This document shows, piece by piece, positions 52,733-61,190 of a stretch of 64,000 nt of DNA. How positions within the stretch are numbered: position 1 is the first letter of the stretch; every line of letters begins with the position of its first letter. A program made the translations under genes and the position numbers. This stretch comes from Quadrisphaera sp. RL12-1S (GTDB lineage Bacteria; Actinomycetota; Actinomycetes; Actinomycetales; Quadrisphaeraceae), in the NCBI RefSeq assembly GCF_014270065.1, contig NZ_JACNME010000003.1, forward strand, positions 124,001 through 188,000. Direction: 5' to 3'. The notes beneath the pieces are model-generated. The model was not told the origin of the DNA. It worked only from the letters and a program-made list of their open reading frames with translations, and ran no database searches.

Positions 52733-53242
52733 CTAACGCTGGGCCGCGGCCGGAGCTCGAAGGCTCGGGTCGCGAATCTCGATCGGATTCCACGTGTCGT
52801 CTAGATCTCCATAGGCGTCGATCAGAGTCCTATCTCCCAGCGGCTGACCCAGGTCCACAGTCAGGGACGTCGGTGGTTCCCCAAGGCAGTTCGCGGACAA
52901 CATCCAGCGCGCGCGGGTGCGCACGGCGATGGTTGCGGTGGTAGCGGAGAGGTCGACGTGTGGACGCGTGATGCTTGGTGGAGCTCCGCTGTCACAGCCG
53001 GGTTCCTGCACCATCACAGTCACCGTGGAGCTTTTCGGATCGGGGACATAGTCGGCGGGCAGGAACCACATCGCTTCCTGGGTCCGCGAGGCCGCCGCCC
53101 AGATGCCCGCGGCGACGATGATGAGCACGGCCAAAGGCACGAGGCTGCGCCACCGGCTCGGTGTCGCAGGGGACGGATGGATCGGGAGCCGCAGCGTCGA
53201 GATGTCCTCAGGAAGCGCGGGCTGGGGGCTGGGCGCGCTCAT
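52733..53242 (-). CDS. Hypothetical single-span membrane protein
   Basis: 169 residues: a proline-rich cytosolic N-terminus, one helix (LVPLAVLIIVAAGIWAAA) and an exported domain with two cysteines (EPGCDSG and SANCLGE). No recognised family. Codon third positions are clearly less GC-rich than its neighbours (for example TTCTCGG, AGATCTCC stretches), which may mark recent acquisition. Confidence 0.6.
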   Translation of the reverse strand: MSAPSPQPALPEDISTLRLPIHPSPATPSRWRSLVPLAVLIIVAAGIWAAASRTQEAMWFLPADYVPDPKSSTVTVMVQEPGCDSGAPPSITRPHVDLSATTATIAVRTRARWMLSANCLGEPPTSLTVDLGQPLGDRTLIDAYGDLDDTWNPIEIRDPSLRAPAAAQR

Positions 53243-53392
53243 GGGCCGAGCATGAGCGCGTGAGCGGCAAGCGTCTAGGCCATCGACGAGATGATCGCGT
53301 TGACCGGGCAGGGGCTCCCACCGTGCTCCTCAGAGGACCGGTGACCGAACGCCCCGGCGCGCGTGGTGGCGGCTCGGCGCTCGGGGTCGGTG

Positions 53393-53416
53393 TCCGTCGC
53401 AGATGGGATCCTCACC
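53393..53416 (+). repeat. Dispersed 24-nt sequence, second copy
   Basis: CCGTCGCAGATGGGATC followed by CTCACC spans the stop codon of the EamA gene (on the other strand). It nearly equals the minus-strand reading of 12067-12090. Confidence 0.55.
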
Positions 53417-54398
53417 CGAACGAGCGCGAGGAATCGCTCCGCGCAATCCGCGCCGCAACCGCGCGGTGCAGCCCCTGGGAGACAGCGATCCCGACCAGCA
53501 CCACCACCGCGCCCACCGGCTGGTTCCACTGCACGTGCTCACCCAGCACGCTCACCCCCACCACCGCAGCAACCACCGGCGTCAGGTAGGTCACGCTGCT
53601 GGCGGTGCTGGCCCCGGCGGCCGCCACAATGCGGAAGTTCAGCACGTAGGCCACTCCCGAGCACAGCGCCCCCAGCGCGAGCATCGCGATCACCACGGTC
53701 GGTGTCACGTGTGCCGTCGGGGCCGCGCCGGTGATCGCGAGCACCGGCAGCATCAGGCCCGCGGCCAGCAGCACCTGCGCGGTAGCCAGCGCCACTGGCC
53801 CTTCCCCGCTGCCGGCGAGATAGCGCCGGGAGTAGGGGAAGGCGATGCCGTAGCAGGCCACCGCCCCTAGGCAGGCCAGCACGCCGGCCAGCTCGCTGCC
53901 GGCGAAGCCTCGCCAGATGCCGAGGACGACGGCGACCCCGGCGAAGCCGATCAGCAGGCCGGTGGTGCGCGCTCGGGTGGGCCGCTCTTCGCGGAAGGCG
54001 GCCAGGATGACCACCAGGGTCGCCAGCGGGGTGGTGGCATTGATGATCCCGGCCAGCACCGAGGACACGCTCTGCTGGCCGATGGCGAACAGAGTGAAGG
54101 GGGCGGCGTTCAGCAGCAGCGCCAGGACGAGCAGGTGGGCCCAGGTGCGCCGGGTGTGGGGCAGGCGGGTGTGGGTGGCTGCGCTGATGACCAGCAGGGT
54201 GACGGCGCCGAGTGCCAGGCGCCAGAAGGCGACCTGGACGGGGGTGAGTGCTCGTAGGCCGATGTGGATGAAGGCGAAGGAGCAGCCCCACAGCAGGGCC
54301 AGGGCTGCGAAGGCTGGCACCCAGCGCGATGCGGACGACGCCCCCACGGTCGCGGTGGAGGCCGAGGGTGATGGCGTGGCCCCGCTCTTAGTGATCAT
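53412..54398 (-). CDS. EamA-family (DMT superfamily) transporter
   Basis: 328 residues from ATG 54398; a TTG further upstream keeps the frame open but adds no conserved sequence. Ten hydrophobic segments in two EamA repeats: FAALALLWGCSFAFIHIGLRALTPVQVAFWRLALGA and the second starting WRGFAGSELAGVLACLGAVACYGIAF. DMT transporters of this type export or import metabolites; substrate unknown. A truncated near-copy lies 5 kb away at 48425-48945 in the same orientation. Confidence 0.9.
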   Translation of the reverse strand: MITKSGATPSPSASTATVGASSASRWVPAFAALALLWGCSFAFIHIGLRALTPVQVAFWRLALGAVTLLVISAATHTRLPHTRRTWAHLLVLALLLNAAPFTLFAIGQQSVSSVLAGIINATTPLATLVVILAAFREERPTRARTTGLLIGFAGVAVVLGIWRGFAGSELAGVLACLGAVACYGIAFPYSRRYLAGSGEGPVALATAQVLLAAGLMLPVLAITGAAPTAHVTPTVVIAMLALGALCSGVAYVLNFRIVAAAGASTASSVTYLTPVVAAVVGVSVLGEHVQWNQPVGAVVVLVGIAVSQGLHRAVAARIARSDSSRSFG

Positions 54399-54547
54399 GT
54401 TTGGGACGGTAGGGCTGGCTCGGGTGCGCAATCACTCCGCTTTGCGCCGTCGTAGGCCTATCGCTGGTCGTCTCGTAGGCGGACCGCTGACCGCCCTCTC
54501 TGAGATCCCGCGCCGTCGCGGCGCGTGAGACCCCGTCGCGCAGCGAC

Positions 54548-54582
54548 GGCTGTCTCGGAAGGACGCCCCTTCCGAGACAGCC
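54548..54582. terminator. Terminator after the serine recombinase gene
   Basis: A perfect 15-bp stem GGCTGTCTCGGAAGG with a 5-nt loop, 8 bp past the recombinase stop on the minus strand. Confidence 0.75.
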
Positions 54583-54589
54583 GCCGACC

Positions 54590-55210
54590 TCACCGCGGAG
54601 CCGACGTAGGCGCCGCGGGGCAGCTCGCAGTCGCCTTCGCCGACGCGCGCTGCAGGGCGCGGTAGACCGTTGCGCGCGAGACCGAGAACAGCTCCCCGAC
54701 CTCGGTGGCGCTGTGACGTCCCTCGCCCATCAGCTCCACCAGGTGCGCCTCCTGCGTTCGGCTCAGCTTCGGCGGCTTGCCCCGCAGGTGACCCTTGGCG
54801 CGGGCGACCTTCATGCCCTCGCGGGTGCGCATCCGGATCAGGTCGGCCTCGAACTCGGCGACCATCGCCAGGACGTTGAACAGCAGCCGGCCCACGGGGT
54901 CGGTGGGGTCGTGCAGCGACCCGCCCAGGCTCAGGCGCACCTGGCGGGTGGTGAGCTCCTCCAGGATGGCTCGGGCGTCGGGCAGAGAGCGGGCCAGGCG
55001 GTCGAGCTTGGTGACGACGAGGGTGTCGCCGTCGCGGCAGGCGGCCATCGCTTCTCGCAGGCCGGGTCGGTCGCGGTTGGTGCCGGTCAGGCCGTGGTCG
55101 ACGTAGAAGCGGCTGGCCTCGACGCCGAGGTCTGCCAGGGCGTTGCGTTGGGCGGTGAGGTCTTGGCCGTCGGTGGAGCAGCGGGCGTAGCCGATGAGCA
55201 GTCCGGTCAT
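54590..55210 (-). CDS. Serine recombinase (resolvase/invertase family)
   Basis: 206 residues, the length of Tn3-type resolvases. Catalytic Ser in IGYARCSTDGQDLTAQRNAL near residue 12, TKLDRLARSLPDARAILEEL, and FNVLAMVAEFEADLIRMRTREGMKVA, then a C-terminal HTH (LVELMGEGRHSATEVGELFSVSRATVYRAL). It would cut and rejoin DNA at a resolution or inversion site. No transposase or plasmid gene is next to it, and no res-like repeat array is evident in 55211-55493, so it may be a remnant of a mobile element. Confidence 0.9.
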   Translation of the reverse strand: MTGLLIGYARCSTDGQDLTAQRNALADLGVEASRFYVDHGLTGTNRDRPGLREAMAACRDGDTLVVTKLDRLARSLPDARAILEELTTRQVRLSLGGSLHDPTDPVGRLLFNVLAMVAEFEADLIRMRTREGMKVARAKGHLRGKPPKLSRTQEAHLVELMGEGRHSATEVGELFSVSRATVYRALQRASAKATASCPAAPTSAPR

Positions 55211-55493
55211 GGTGTTCTCCTGAGCTGGCCGGCCTCGGGCGCCTCATCGCGCTCGGGCCGGCGGCGGCGTGAGCCGTTGCTTCTTCACGGTGAGTACACC
55301 GGTGGATGGGGGCGATGGCCGGTGCGAGGCCTCACCCGGTCAGCCCCTCGTCGGGGCGCCGAGGCGTCTCGCTGACGATCGCTCAGCAAACGGTCACGGC
55401 ATACGCGTCAGCAGCTCGGTGCTAAGCCGTGGCGTCGAGGCGGGCGAGATCGACCGGGGCGCTACGCGTGGGGCGGGAGTGTGCCGGTCCTGA

Positions 55494-56222
55494 TCACAGC
55501 CCGAAAAGCTCCGTGCGTGCGAGGGCGTGGGCCTCTACCGCGGGCAAGCCGAGCATCCGCAGGACGCGTTCGGCGAAGTCGTCGACGACGCTGCTCGCCT
55601 CGAGCTGCGGATCGGTGTCCAGCAGCTGCAGCAGGCCGAGCAGCACACCGCCCACCGCGGTCAGTGCGAGTCCGACCGGCACGTCGTCGAAGCGGCCGGC
55701 TCGCTGCGCAGCCTCGATGTCGGTGGCGGCGTCGGTCAGCATCCCGTTCTGGTCGGTGAGGACCCGAGGACCTAGGCCCAGCACCACGCGGACCAGCAGA
55801 GGGTGCTGGCGCTGCAACCGGCCCGCCAGCCGGAAGCGGGTGATGAAGGTCAGGGCCGGGTCTCCCCCCCCGGGGACCTGGCCCGCCAGGAGGGCCGCGA
55901 AGTCGTCCACCGCAGCCAGGGCTGCGGCCTCGAAGAGCTCCTCCTTGGTCTGGAAGTGACCGTAGAAGGTTCCGAAGCCCACGTCTGCGGCCTCGGTGAC
56001 CTCCTGGATGCTCACCGCGGTCCTGCCCTCGGCCAGGAACTGCTGCCCGGCGCGCAGAAGGGCCTGACGCGTGCGGGCCTTGCGTCGCCCCCCGCGTCCA
56101 GAAGTCACTGGACCGGCCGTGGCCCGCTCGCCGCCATCGTCAGCGGCCGACCTCGCCGCAGCTGCGGGCGCAGGAGCCGGTGCTTGGCGCACTGAGGGAG
56201 TGGGGTCGCCGGCGGAGTCCAT
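55494..56222 (-). CDS. TetR-family repressor of the divergent MFS gene
   Basis: 242 residues with an Ala/Pro-rich N-terminal extension of about 45 residues. HTH: RTRQALLRAGQQFLAEGRTAVSIQEVTEAADVGFGTFYGHFQTKEELFEAAALAAVDD. The start ATG (56222) follows TATAAT by exactly 6 nt, so it is probably leaderless, and a palindrome ATGTCGG-N8-CCGACAT brackets that box. It probably represses itself and the efflux gene until a toxic ligand binds. Confidence 0.9.
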   Translation of the reverse strand: MDSAGDPTPSVRQAPAPAPAAAARSAADDGGERATAGPVTSGRGGRRKARTRQALLRAGQQFLAEGRTAVSIQEVTEAADVGFGTFYGHFQTKEELFEAAALAAVDDFAALLAGQVPGGGDPALTFITRFRLAGRLQRQHPLLVRVVLGLGPRVLTDQNGMLTDAATDIEAAQRAGRFDDVPVGLALTAVGGVLLGLLQLLDTDPQLEASSVVDDFAERVLRMLGLPAVEAHALARTELFGL

Positions 56223-56284
56223 GTCGGCATTATATCCGACATCCCATCGTGATCGATGCTTTCATCGAGTACGATGCTTTCATC
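56220..56284. promoter_or_regulatory. Divergent TetR/MFS promoter with palindrome and two tandem operators
   Basis: ATGTCGG (56221-56227) and CCGACAT (56236-56242) flank TATAAT (56234-56229, minus strand), which is 6 nt from the TetR start. Two identical GATGCTTTCATC boxes (56255-56266, 56273-56284), each an inverted GATG-N4-CATC, are 18 bp apart, about 30 bp before the MFS start. The stretch is unusually AT-rich for this genome. Confidence 0.7.
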
Positions 56285-56314
56285 AATTTTTAGTCCCCGG
56301 ATGAAGGACGTGCC

Positions 56315-58198
56315 ATGAGCCACGCCGACTGCTCCGCCGCTGGACCCGACCGAGGTGATGCAAGGTCGGACTGGGTCAGTGCTGCCACCTCTGCCCCAGC
56401 AGCCGGAGCGCTCGCGCGGCGATCGCAGGAGCGGGGGGAGGGGCACCCTCTGCTCGGCGGTCCACTTCCGGCGCGCGAGGAGGTGCCGCCGACCGGACGC
56501 GCTGGCAGCCGCGGGGTGTTGTTCGCGATGTGCACGGCTCTGGTGCTGGTGGTGGCCTCGGTCTCGGCGCTGAACCTGGCCCTGCCCGATCTGGCCGTCA
56601 GCCTGCAGGCGACCAACGCCCAGCTGACATGGATCGCCGACAGCTACACCGTGGCCCTGGCCGCCCTCGTCCTGCCCATCGGCGCCCTGGGAGACCGCTG
56701 GGGACGGCGCAGCGTCCTGGTCGCGGGGACCGGCGTCTTCGCCGCCGCAGCAGCCGCCGCCGCACTGACCACCGACGCCGACACCCTCATCGCCTGGCGG
56801 GCACTGATGGGCCTAGGGGCTGCGATGATCATGCCCGGCACCCTGTCGACCATCACCGCCGTCTTCCCCGTCGCCCAGCGCGCCCGCGCAGTGGCGACCT
56901 GGTCCGGCTTCGCCGCTGCCGGGTCGATCATCGGGATGCTGGTCGCCGGGTCGCTCCTGGAGCGCTGGGGCTGGGAGTCGATCTTCGTGGTCACCGCGGC
57001 CGTGGCCGTGGTGGCCGGGGTGCTGTCCGCACTGCTGGCCCCCGACACCCGCGAGCAGATCGGCGAGCAGACCCGTGGACAGACCGGTGCGCCGGAACAC
57101 CGCGGGGGCCGGCGCCGGGGCTTCGACGTGACCGGGGCGCTGAGCACCGCCGTGGCCGTCGGCGCGCTGGTGTTCGCCATCATCGAGGGCAACGAGGCTG
57201 GCTGGCACGAACCGGAGGTGCTGGCGGCCTTCGCCGCCTGCGCGCTGGGCCTGGCGGTCTACCTGTGGGCCGGGCTGCGCCGCGCCGACCCCCTGCTGGA
57301 CCCCCGCCTGTTCACCAGGGCCGGCTTCACCCACGGCGCCACCACCGTGGTGGTGCAGTTCATGGCGGTCTTCGGGTTCTTCTTCGTCGGGCTGCAGTAC
57401 CTCCAGCTCATTCTCGACTACAGCCCGCTGCGCAGCGCGCTGGCCATGGCCCCGGTCGCCGTGGTGATCCTGCCGGCCTCCCGGGTCGCACCCCGCCTGG
57501 CCGCCCGTGTGGGGTCCCGCGTGGTCATGGTCACCGGCCTGGCGCTGCTGGCGACAGCGCTGTTCATGGCCTCCCAGCTCCAGGTCGAGTCCGGCTACGG
57601 CCCGTTCGTGGCGGCCCTGGCTGTGGCGGGCCTGGGGATGGGGCTGGCCAGCAGCACCGCCACCAACGCCATCGTCACCTCCCTGCCCGGGAACAAGCAG
57701 GGCGTGGCCTCGGCGATGAACGACACCACCCGCGAGGTCGGCTCCGCCGTCGGCATCGCGCTGATGGGATCGGTCTACAGCAGCCACTACACCGACGCCC
57801 TGCCAGCACTGCCGGCAGGACTGCCCGCCCAGGCCGTGCAGGCCGTCAACGACTCCGCCGCAGCGGGGCTGGCGGTCGCCGCCCAGTCAGGCCCGCTGGC
57901 CCCGGCGCTGACCGCCGCGGTGCAGGGCGCCTTCGTCGACGGCCTCACCGCCGCGATGTCCACCGTGGGCCTGATCGTGCTCGCCGCAGCCGCCTTCATC
58001 ACCATCGACAGCGCACGCCGATCTTGCCGCGCCCGCCGGGACCGCCGGGACCGCCACCCGGTCGAACGACAGCTGCACCGACCCCCCTTGGGGTGTGGCG
58101 TGCGCCCGAGCGCTAGGGCGTGCTCACGGACCCGCCCGTCGGAGTCCCCGACGTCGAGCCCCAACGCCGGCACGCCGCCCACCGCCACATCCCTGTGA
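56315..58198 (+). CDS. DHA2-type (14-helix) MFS drug exporter
   Basis: 627 residues from ATG 56315 with AAGGA upstream. A 65-residue polar N-terminus precedes about fourteen helices. Motif A: LPIGALGDRWGRRSVLVAG; family motif C-like GAAMIMPGTLSTITAVFP; and NDTTREVGSAVGIALMGSVYSSHY near the end. Multidrug exporters of the EmrB/QacA/LfrA class have this layout. The last 60 residues are basic, serine- and proline-rich and atypical; the frame may have extended past the original stop. Regulated by the divergent TetR gene. Confidence 0.88.
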   Translation: MSHADCSAAGPDRGDARSDWVSAATSAPAAGALARRSQERGEGHPLLGGPLPAREEVPPTGRAGSRGVLFAMCTALVLVVASVSALNLALPDLAVSLQATNAQLTWIADSYTVALAALVLPIGALGDRWGRRSVLVAGTGVFAAAAAAAALTTDADTLIAWRALMGLGAAMIMPGTLSTITAVFPVAQRARAVATWSGFAAAGSIIGMLVAGSLLERWGWESIFVVTAAVAVVAGVLSALLAPDTREQIGEQTRGQTGAPEHRGGRRRGFDVTGALSTAVAVGALVFAIIEGNEAGWHEPEVLAAFAACALGLAVYLWAGLRRADPLLDPRLFTRAGFTHGATTVVVQFMAVFGFFFVGLQYLQLILDYSPLRSALAMAPVAVVILPASRVAPRLAARVGSRVVMVTGLALLATALFMASQLQVESGYGPFVAALAVAGLGMGLASSTATNAIVTSLPGNKQGVASAMNDTTREVGSAVGIALMGSVYSSHYTDALPALPAGLPAQAVQAVNDSAAAGLAVAAQSGPLAPALTAAVQGAFVDGLTAAMSTVGLIVLAAAAFITIDSARRSCRARRDRRDRHPVERQLHRPPLGCGVRPSARACSRTRPSESPTSSPNAGTPPTATSL

Positions 58199-58232
58199 CA
58201 GCCGGACTCCGAGAACCACACCGTGGAGAGCG

Positions 58233-59201
58233 ATGACCCATCACCCGCGCGCCGCACTGGTCGACGTCCACGCCCACTTCCTCACCGACCGCTACGTTCG
58301 CCAGGCGAAAGCTGCGGGGATCAAGCACCCCGACGGGATGCCCACCTGGCCGTCCTGGGACGCCGGAGAGCACCTGGCGCTCATGGACCGCACCGGCATC
58401 GCGACCGCTGTGCTGTCAACCTCCTCCCCGGGTGTCCACTTCGGTGATCCCGCCGCCGCAGCCGACCTCGCACGTCACATGAACGACACCGCCTCACAGC
58501 TGACCCTCGACCACCCAGGACGCTTCCGCTTCTTCTCCACCCTCCCGCTGCCCGACGTCGAAGCGTCCCTGACCGAGCTGGAACGCTCCGCCGCGCTGCC
58601 CGGCTGGGAAGCAGTGGCGCTGATGACCAGCGCAGGCGGGCACTACCTGCACGAGCCCCTCTTCCAACCGCTGCTCACCGCCCTCGACGAGCGCGAAGCC
58701 GTGGTGCTCCTGCACCCGACATCACCCGAGCGGACACCAGGCCTGGACATGCCCCGCCCGCTGATGGAGTTCCTCTTCGAAAGCGCACGTGCGGTGGTCG
58801 GGCTGACGATGAGCGGCACCCTGCTCCGGCACGCGAAGGTGAAGATGGTGGTCACTCACAGCGGGGGCGTGCTGCCCCTGCTCGCCGACCGCGCTGACCT
58901 CATCAAACAGTCCTCACCGGACCTGTCCGGCGCTCCATCCGTGCGGGCGCAGCTGGCGCGCCTCTGGTACGACCTGGCGGGCACGCCCGAGCCCGCAGCC
59001 CTTCCTGCGCTCCTCGGGCTCGTGCAGACCGACCGCCTCCTGTACGGCAGCGACTACTGCTTCACCCCGGACTCAGCGGTGCAGGTGCAGCAGGCCTCTC
59101 TGGACGCGGCGGAACACGAAGAAGCTGTGGGCTGGCGAACCGCTACGGCCAGCAACGCCGCGCACTTGCTGGGAGCTGGGCGTGTCAGGCCAACTCCCTA
59201 A
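58233..59201 (+). CDS. Amidohydrolase of the ACMSD-like (amidohydrolase 2) family
   Basis: 322 residues from ATG 58233 with GGAGAG upstream. Metal ligands: HAH in LVDVHAHFLTDRY (near 10-13), His in LLHPTSPER, His in MVVTHSGGVLPLLADR, and Asp in LLYGSDYCFTP. TIM-barrel members decarboxylate or hydrate aromatic acids (aminocarboxymuconate-semialdehyde decarboxylase, gamma-resorcylate decarboxylase). It lies 34 bp after the efflux gene, so is likely under the same TetR control; together they may handle a toxic aromatic compound. Confidence 0.85.
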   Translation: MTHHPRAALVDVHAHFLTDRYVRQAKAAGIKHPDGMPTWPSWDAGEHLALMDRTGIATAVLSTSSPGVHFGDPAAAADLARHMNDTASQLTLDHPGRFRFFSTLPLPDVEASLTELERSAALPGWEAVALMTSAGGHYLHEPLFQPLLTALDEREAVVLLHPTSPERTPGLDMPRPLMEFLFESARAVVGLTMSGTLLRHAKVKMVVTHSGGVLPLLADRADLIKQSSPDLSGAPSVRAQLARLWYDLAGTPEPAALPALLGLVQTDRLLYGSDYCFTPDSAVQVQQASLDAAEHEEAVGWRTATASNAAHLLGAGRVRPTP

Positions 59202-59368
59202 TCAATCCGATCACTGGCCCTAGAAGGCCGGTTCGATGAGCTATCGGCGGTAGACGCCCCGCGCGTGCCTCCGCTCCCCGGCGGTGCGGACGCCGAGGGT
59301 CTCGGTAGGGATCGCCTTCCGAACAGAGCGCTGGCGTCTCAGGGACCCGGAACTGATAAGGCGGCCGG

Positions 59369-59405
59369 CCGGCGCCCCCGCCGTCCCGAGCGGCGGGGGC
59401 GCCGG
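59369..59405. terminator. Bidirectional terminator between amidohydrolase and SDR genes
   Basis: A perfect 15-bp stem CCGGCGCCCCCGCCG with a 7-nt loop, ending 5 bp before the SDR stop. Confidence 0.75.
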
Positions 59406-59410
59406 GGTGC

Positions 59411-60193
59411 TCAGACGGCGATGCGTCCGCCGTCGACCGGCAGCACCGCACCGTGGACGAAAGAGGCCTGCGGGCTGGCCAGGTAGGCGATCGCGGCAGC
59501 GACCTCGTCGGCCTCACCGGGACGCCCGGCGGGGCCCTGGGAGGCGAGCTGGTCCAGCGCCTCGCCCATAGCCGCGGTGCCCTCGGTGCGGGTGGGACCG
59601 GGGCTGACGGCATTGATGCGCACCCCGGACGGTCCGAACTCCGCGGCCCACGCCTTGGTCAGCAAGGTCAGGGCGGCCTTGCTGGAGCCGTACAGCGCCA
59701 TCCCGGCCATGCCGAAGGAGGCGACCATCGTGGTGACGTTGATGATCGCGCCCTCACCACGCTCGGCCATGCCCGGGGCGAGCTCGGCGACCAGGAAGTA
59801 GGGCACCTTGACGTTGAGGTCGTAGACCTGGGCGAAGGTCTCCTCGTCGGTGTCGGCGGTGGGGCCGAAGGGAAAGACACCGGCGCTGTTGACCAGGACG
59901 TCGACGTGGCCGCCGCCGAGCTGGAGGGCCTGCTGGGCCACCGTCCGCGCGGAGGCGGCGTCGCGCAGGTCGGCGCGCACGAAGTCGGCCTCGCCGCCGC
60001 GGGCGCGGATCGCAGCCACTGCGGCCTCGCCGCGGCCAGCGTCGCGGCCGGTGATGAGGACGTGCGCGCCGAGGTCTGCCAGGCGGGCAGCGGTCGCGCG
60101 GCCGATGCCGCTGGTGCCGCCGGTGACCAGGGCGGTCCGCCCGGTGAGGGGGTGCTGCGCGGTGCCGGTCGCTGCCGCCGTGGTGGTGGTGGT
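59411..60193 (-). CDS. Short-chain dehydrogenase/reductase
   Basis: 260 residues from ATG 60193 with TTGGAGGACTG upstream. Classical SDR: cofactor motif TGGTSGIGRATA near residue 25, NSAG near 103, catalytic Ser near INVTTMVASFG, and YGSSK (Tyr/Lys) near 165; ends in VLPVDGGRIAV. Arg in ITGRDAGR after beta-2 suggests NADP preference. Substrate unknown. Divergent from a TetR gene that probably controls it. Confidence 0.9.
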   Translation of the reverse strand, partial: TTTTTAAATGTAQHPLTGRTALVTGGTSGIGRATAARLADLGAHVLITGRDAGRGEAAVAAIRARGGEADFVRADLRDAASARTVAQQALQLGGGHVDVLVNSAGVFPFGPTADTDEETFAQVYDLNVKVPYFLVAELAPGMAERGEGAIINVTTMVASFGMAGMALYGSSKAALTLLTKAWAAEFGPSGVRINAVSPGPTRTEGTAAMGEALDQLASQGPAGRPGEADEVAAAIAYLASPQASFVHGAVLPVDGGRIAV

Positions 60194-60245
60194 CATCAGT
60201 CCTCCAAGAGTGGAACGAACGATCCAGACTCTGGGGGAGCAAGAA

Positions 60246-60274
60246 TGGAATGTCAAGTCCAAAACGGTTACCGT
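60246..60274. promoter_or_regulatory. TetR/SDR control region
   Basis: TGGA-N8-TCCA inverted repeat (60246-60261) contains TTGACA on the minus strand (60256-60251). TACCGT (60269-60274) lies 6 nt before the TetR GTG. These fit divergent promoters with an operator between; the SDR -10 box is not clear. Confidence 0.5.
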
Positions 60275-60280
60275 GGTGTC

Positions 60281-60895
60281 GTGGCGCCCCCAGCAGATCC
60301 CGCGACCCTGACGGCCAAGGGCCGCACCACCCGGGCGCGCATCATCGACGCGGCGGCTGGGCTGGTCTTCGTGCACGGGGTGGAGCGCACCGCCCTGGAG
60401 GCGGTGCGCAACGAGGCAGGGGTCAGCGCTTCGCAGCTGTACCACTACTTCGCTGACAAGCAGGACCTGGTGCGGGCCGTCGTGGCCCGCCAGAGCGAGG
60501 CCGTGCTGGCGGCGCAGCAGCCGTGGTTGGCGCAGTTGGACTCCCTGGCCGCGTTCCGGGCCTGGGCCGACGCCCTGGTGGAGCTGCAGCGCCAGCGCCA
60601 CTGCGTGGGTGGGTGCCCGATCGGGTCGATCGGCATCGAGGTGGGTGAGGATGACCCGCTGGTACGCGCTGACGTCGCGGTGGGGTTGCAGCGCTGGCAG
60701 GACGCGCTGACGGAAGGACTGCGCCGGGTGCGCACCAGCGGCGAGCTGCCTGCGGACTTCGACGTGGAAGTCGCCGGGCTGGCGCTTCTGGCCGCTGTCC
60801 AGGGCGGATTAGTACTGACCCAGGCCCGCCGCGACCCCGAGCCGCTGCGGGTGGCCCTGGCCACTGTGCTGGACTCCTTCGAGCAGCAGCGCTGA
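60281..60895 (+). CDS. TetR-family regulator divergent from SDR
   Basis: 204 residues from GTG 60281 (leaderless -10 TACCGT 6 nt upstream); an in-frame ATG at 60245 is the alternative. HTH: GRTTRARIIDAAAGLVFVHGVERTALEAVRNEAGVSASQLYHYFADKQDLVRAVV. The ligand domain contains HCVGGCPIGSIGIEVGEDDP, a block typical of the TetR group (LmrA/YxaF-like) that often controls a divergent SDR or flavin enzyme. Confidence 0.88.
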   Translation: MAPPADPATLTAKGRTTRARIIDAAAGLVFVHGVERTALEAVRNEAGVSASQLYHYFADKQDLVRAVVARQSEAVLAAQQPWLAQLDSLAAFRAWADALVELQRQRHCVGGCPIGSIGIEVGEDDPLVRADVAVGLQRWQDALTEGLRRVRTSGELPADFDVEVAGLALLAAVQGGLVLTQARRDPEPLRVALATVLDSFEQQR

Positions 60896-61136
60896 CACAC
60901 CACCCCACCGGCCAGCTCCGCGGCAGAGCCGTCTCACTCGCGGACCGCTTCGCGAACGGCCCGTGCGGTGGCCGCCCCTACCTGCGTCACGCTCAGCCAC
61001 CGCGTCTCACATGCCCCGTCCGGTGGTCCGTCTCATCGGGCCACCTCGAACGAACCCCGGCCGGACGTCTCCGAGGGTGAGGCGGCGGCGCGAGCAGCGA
61101 CGACACGGGCGCCCTCGTCGTCGTCGTGAGCGCCCG

Positions 61137-61160
61137 ACCGGGCCGTACGCACGGCCCGGT
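61137..61160. terminator. Terminator between convergent TetR and ATL genes
   Basis: Perfect 10-bp stem ACCGGGCCGT around ACGC. The rest of the 295-bp gap (60896-61190) holds nothing recognised. Confidence 0.6.
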
Positions 61161-61190
61161 GGACGATCCCTGCGCTCGCCCTCCGGTTCG

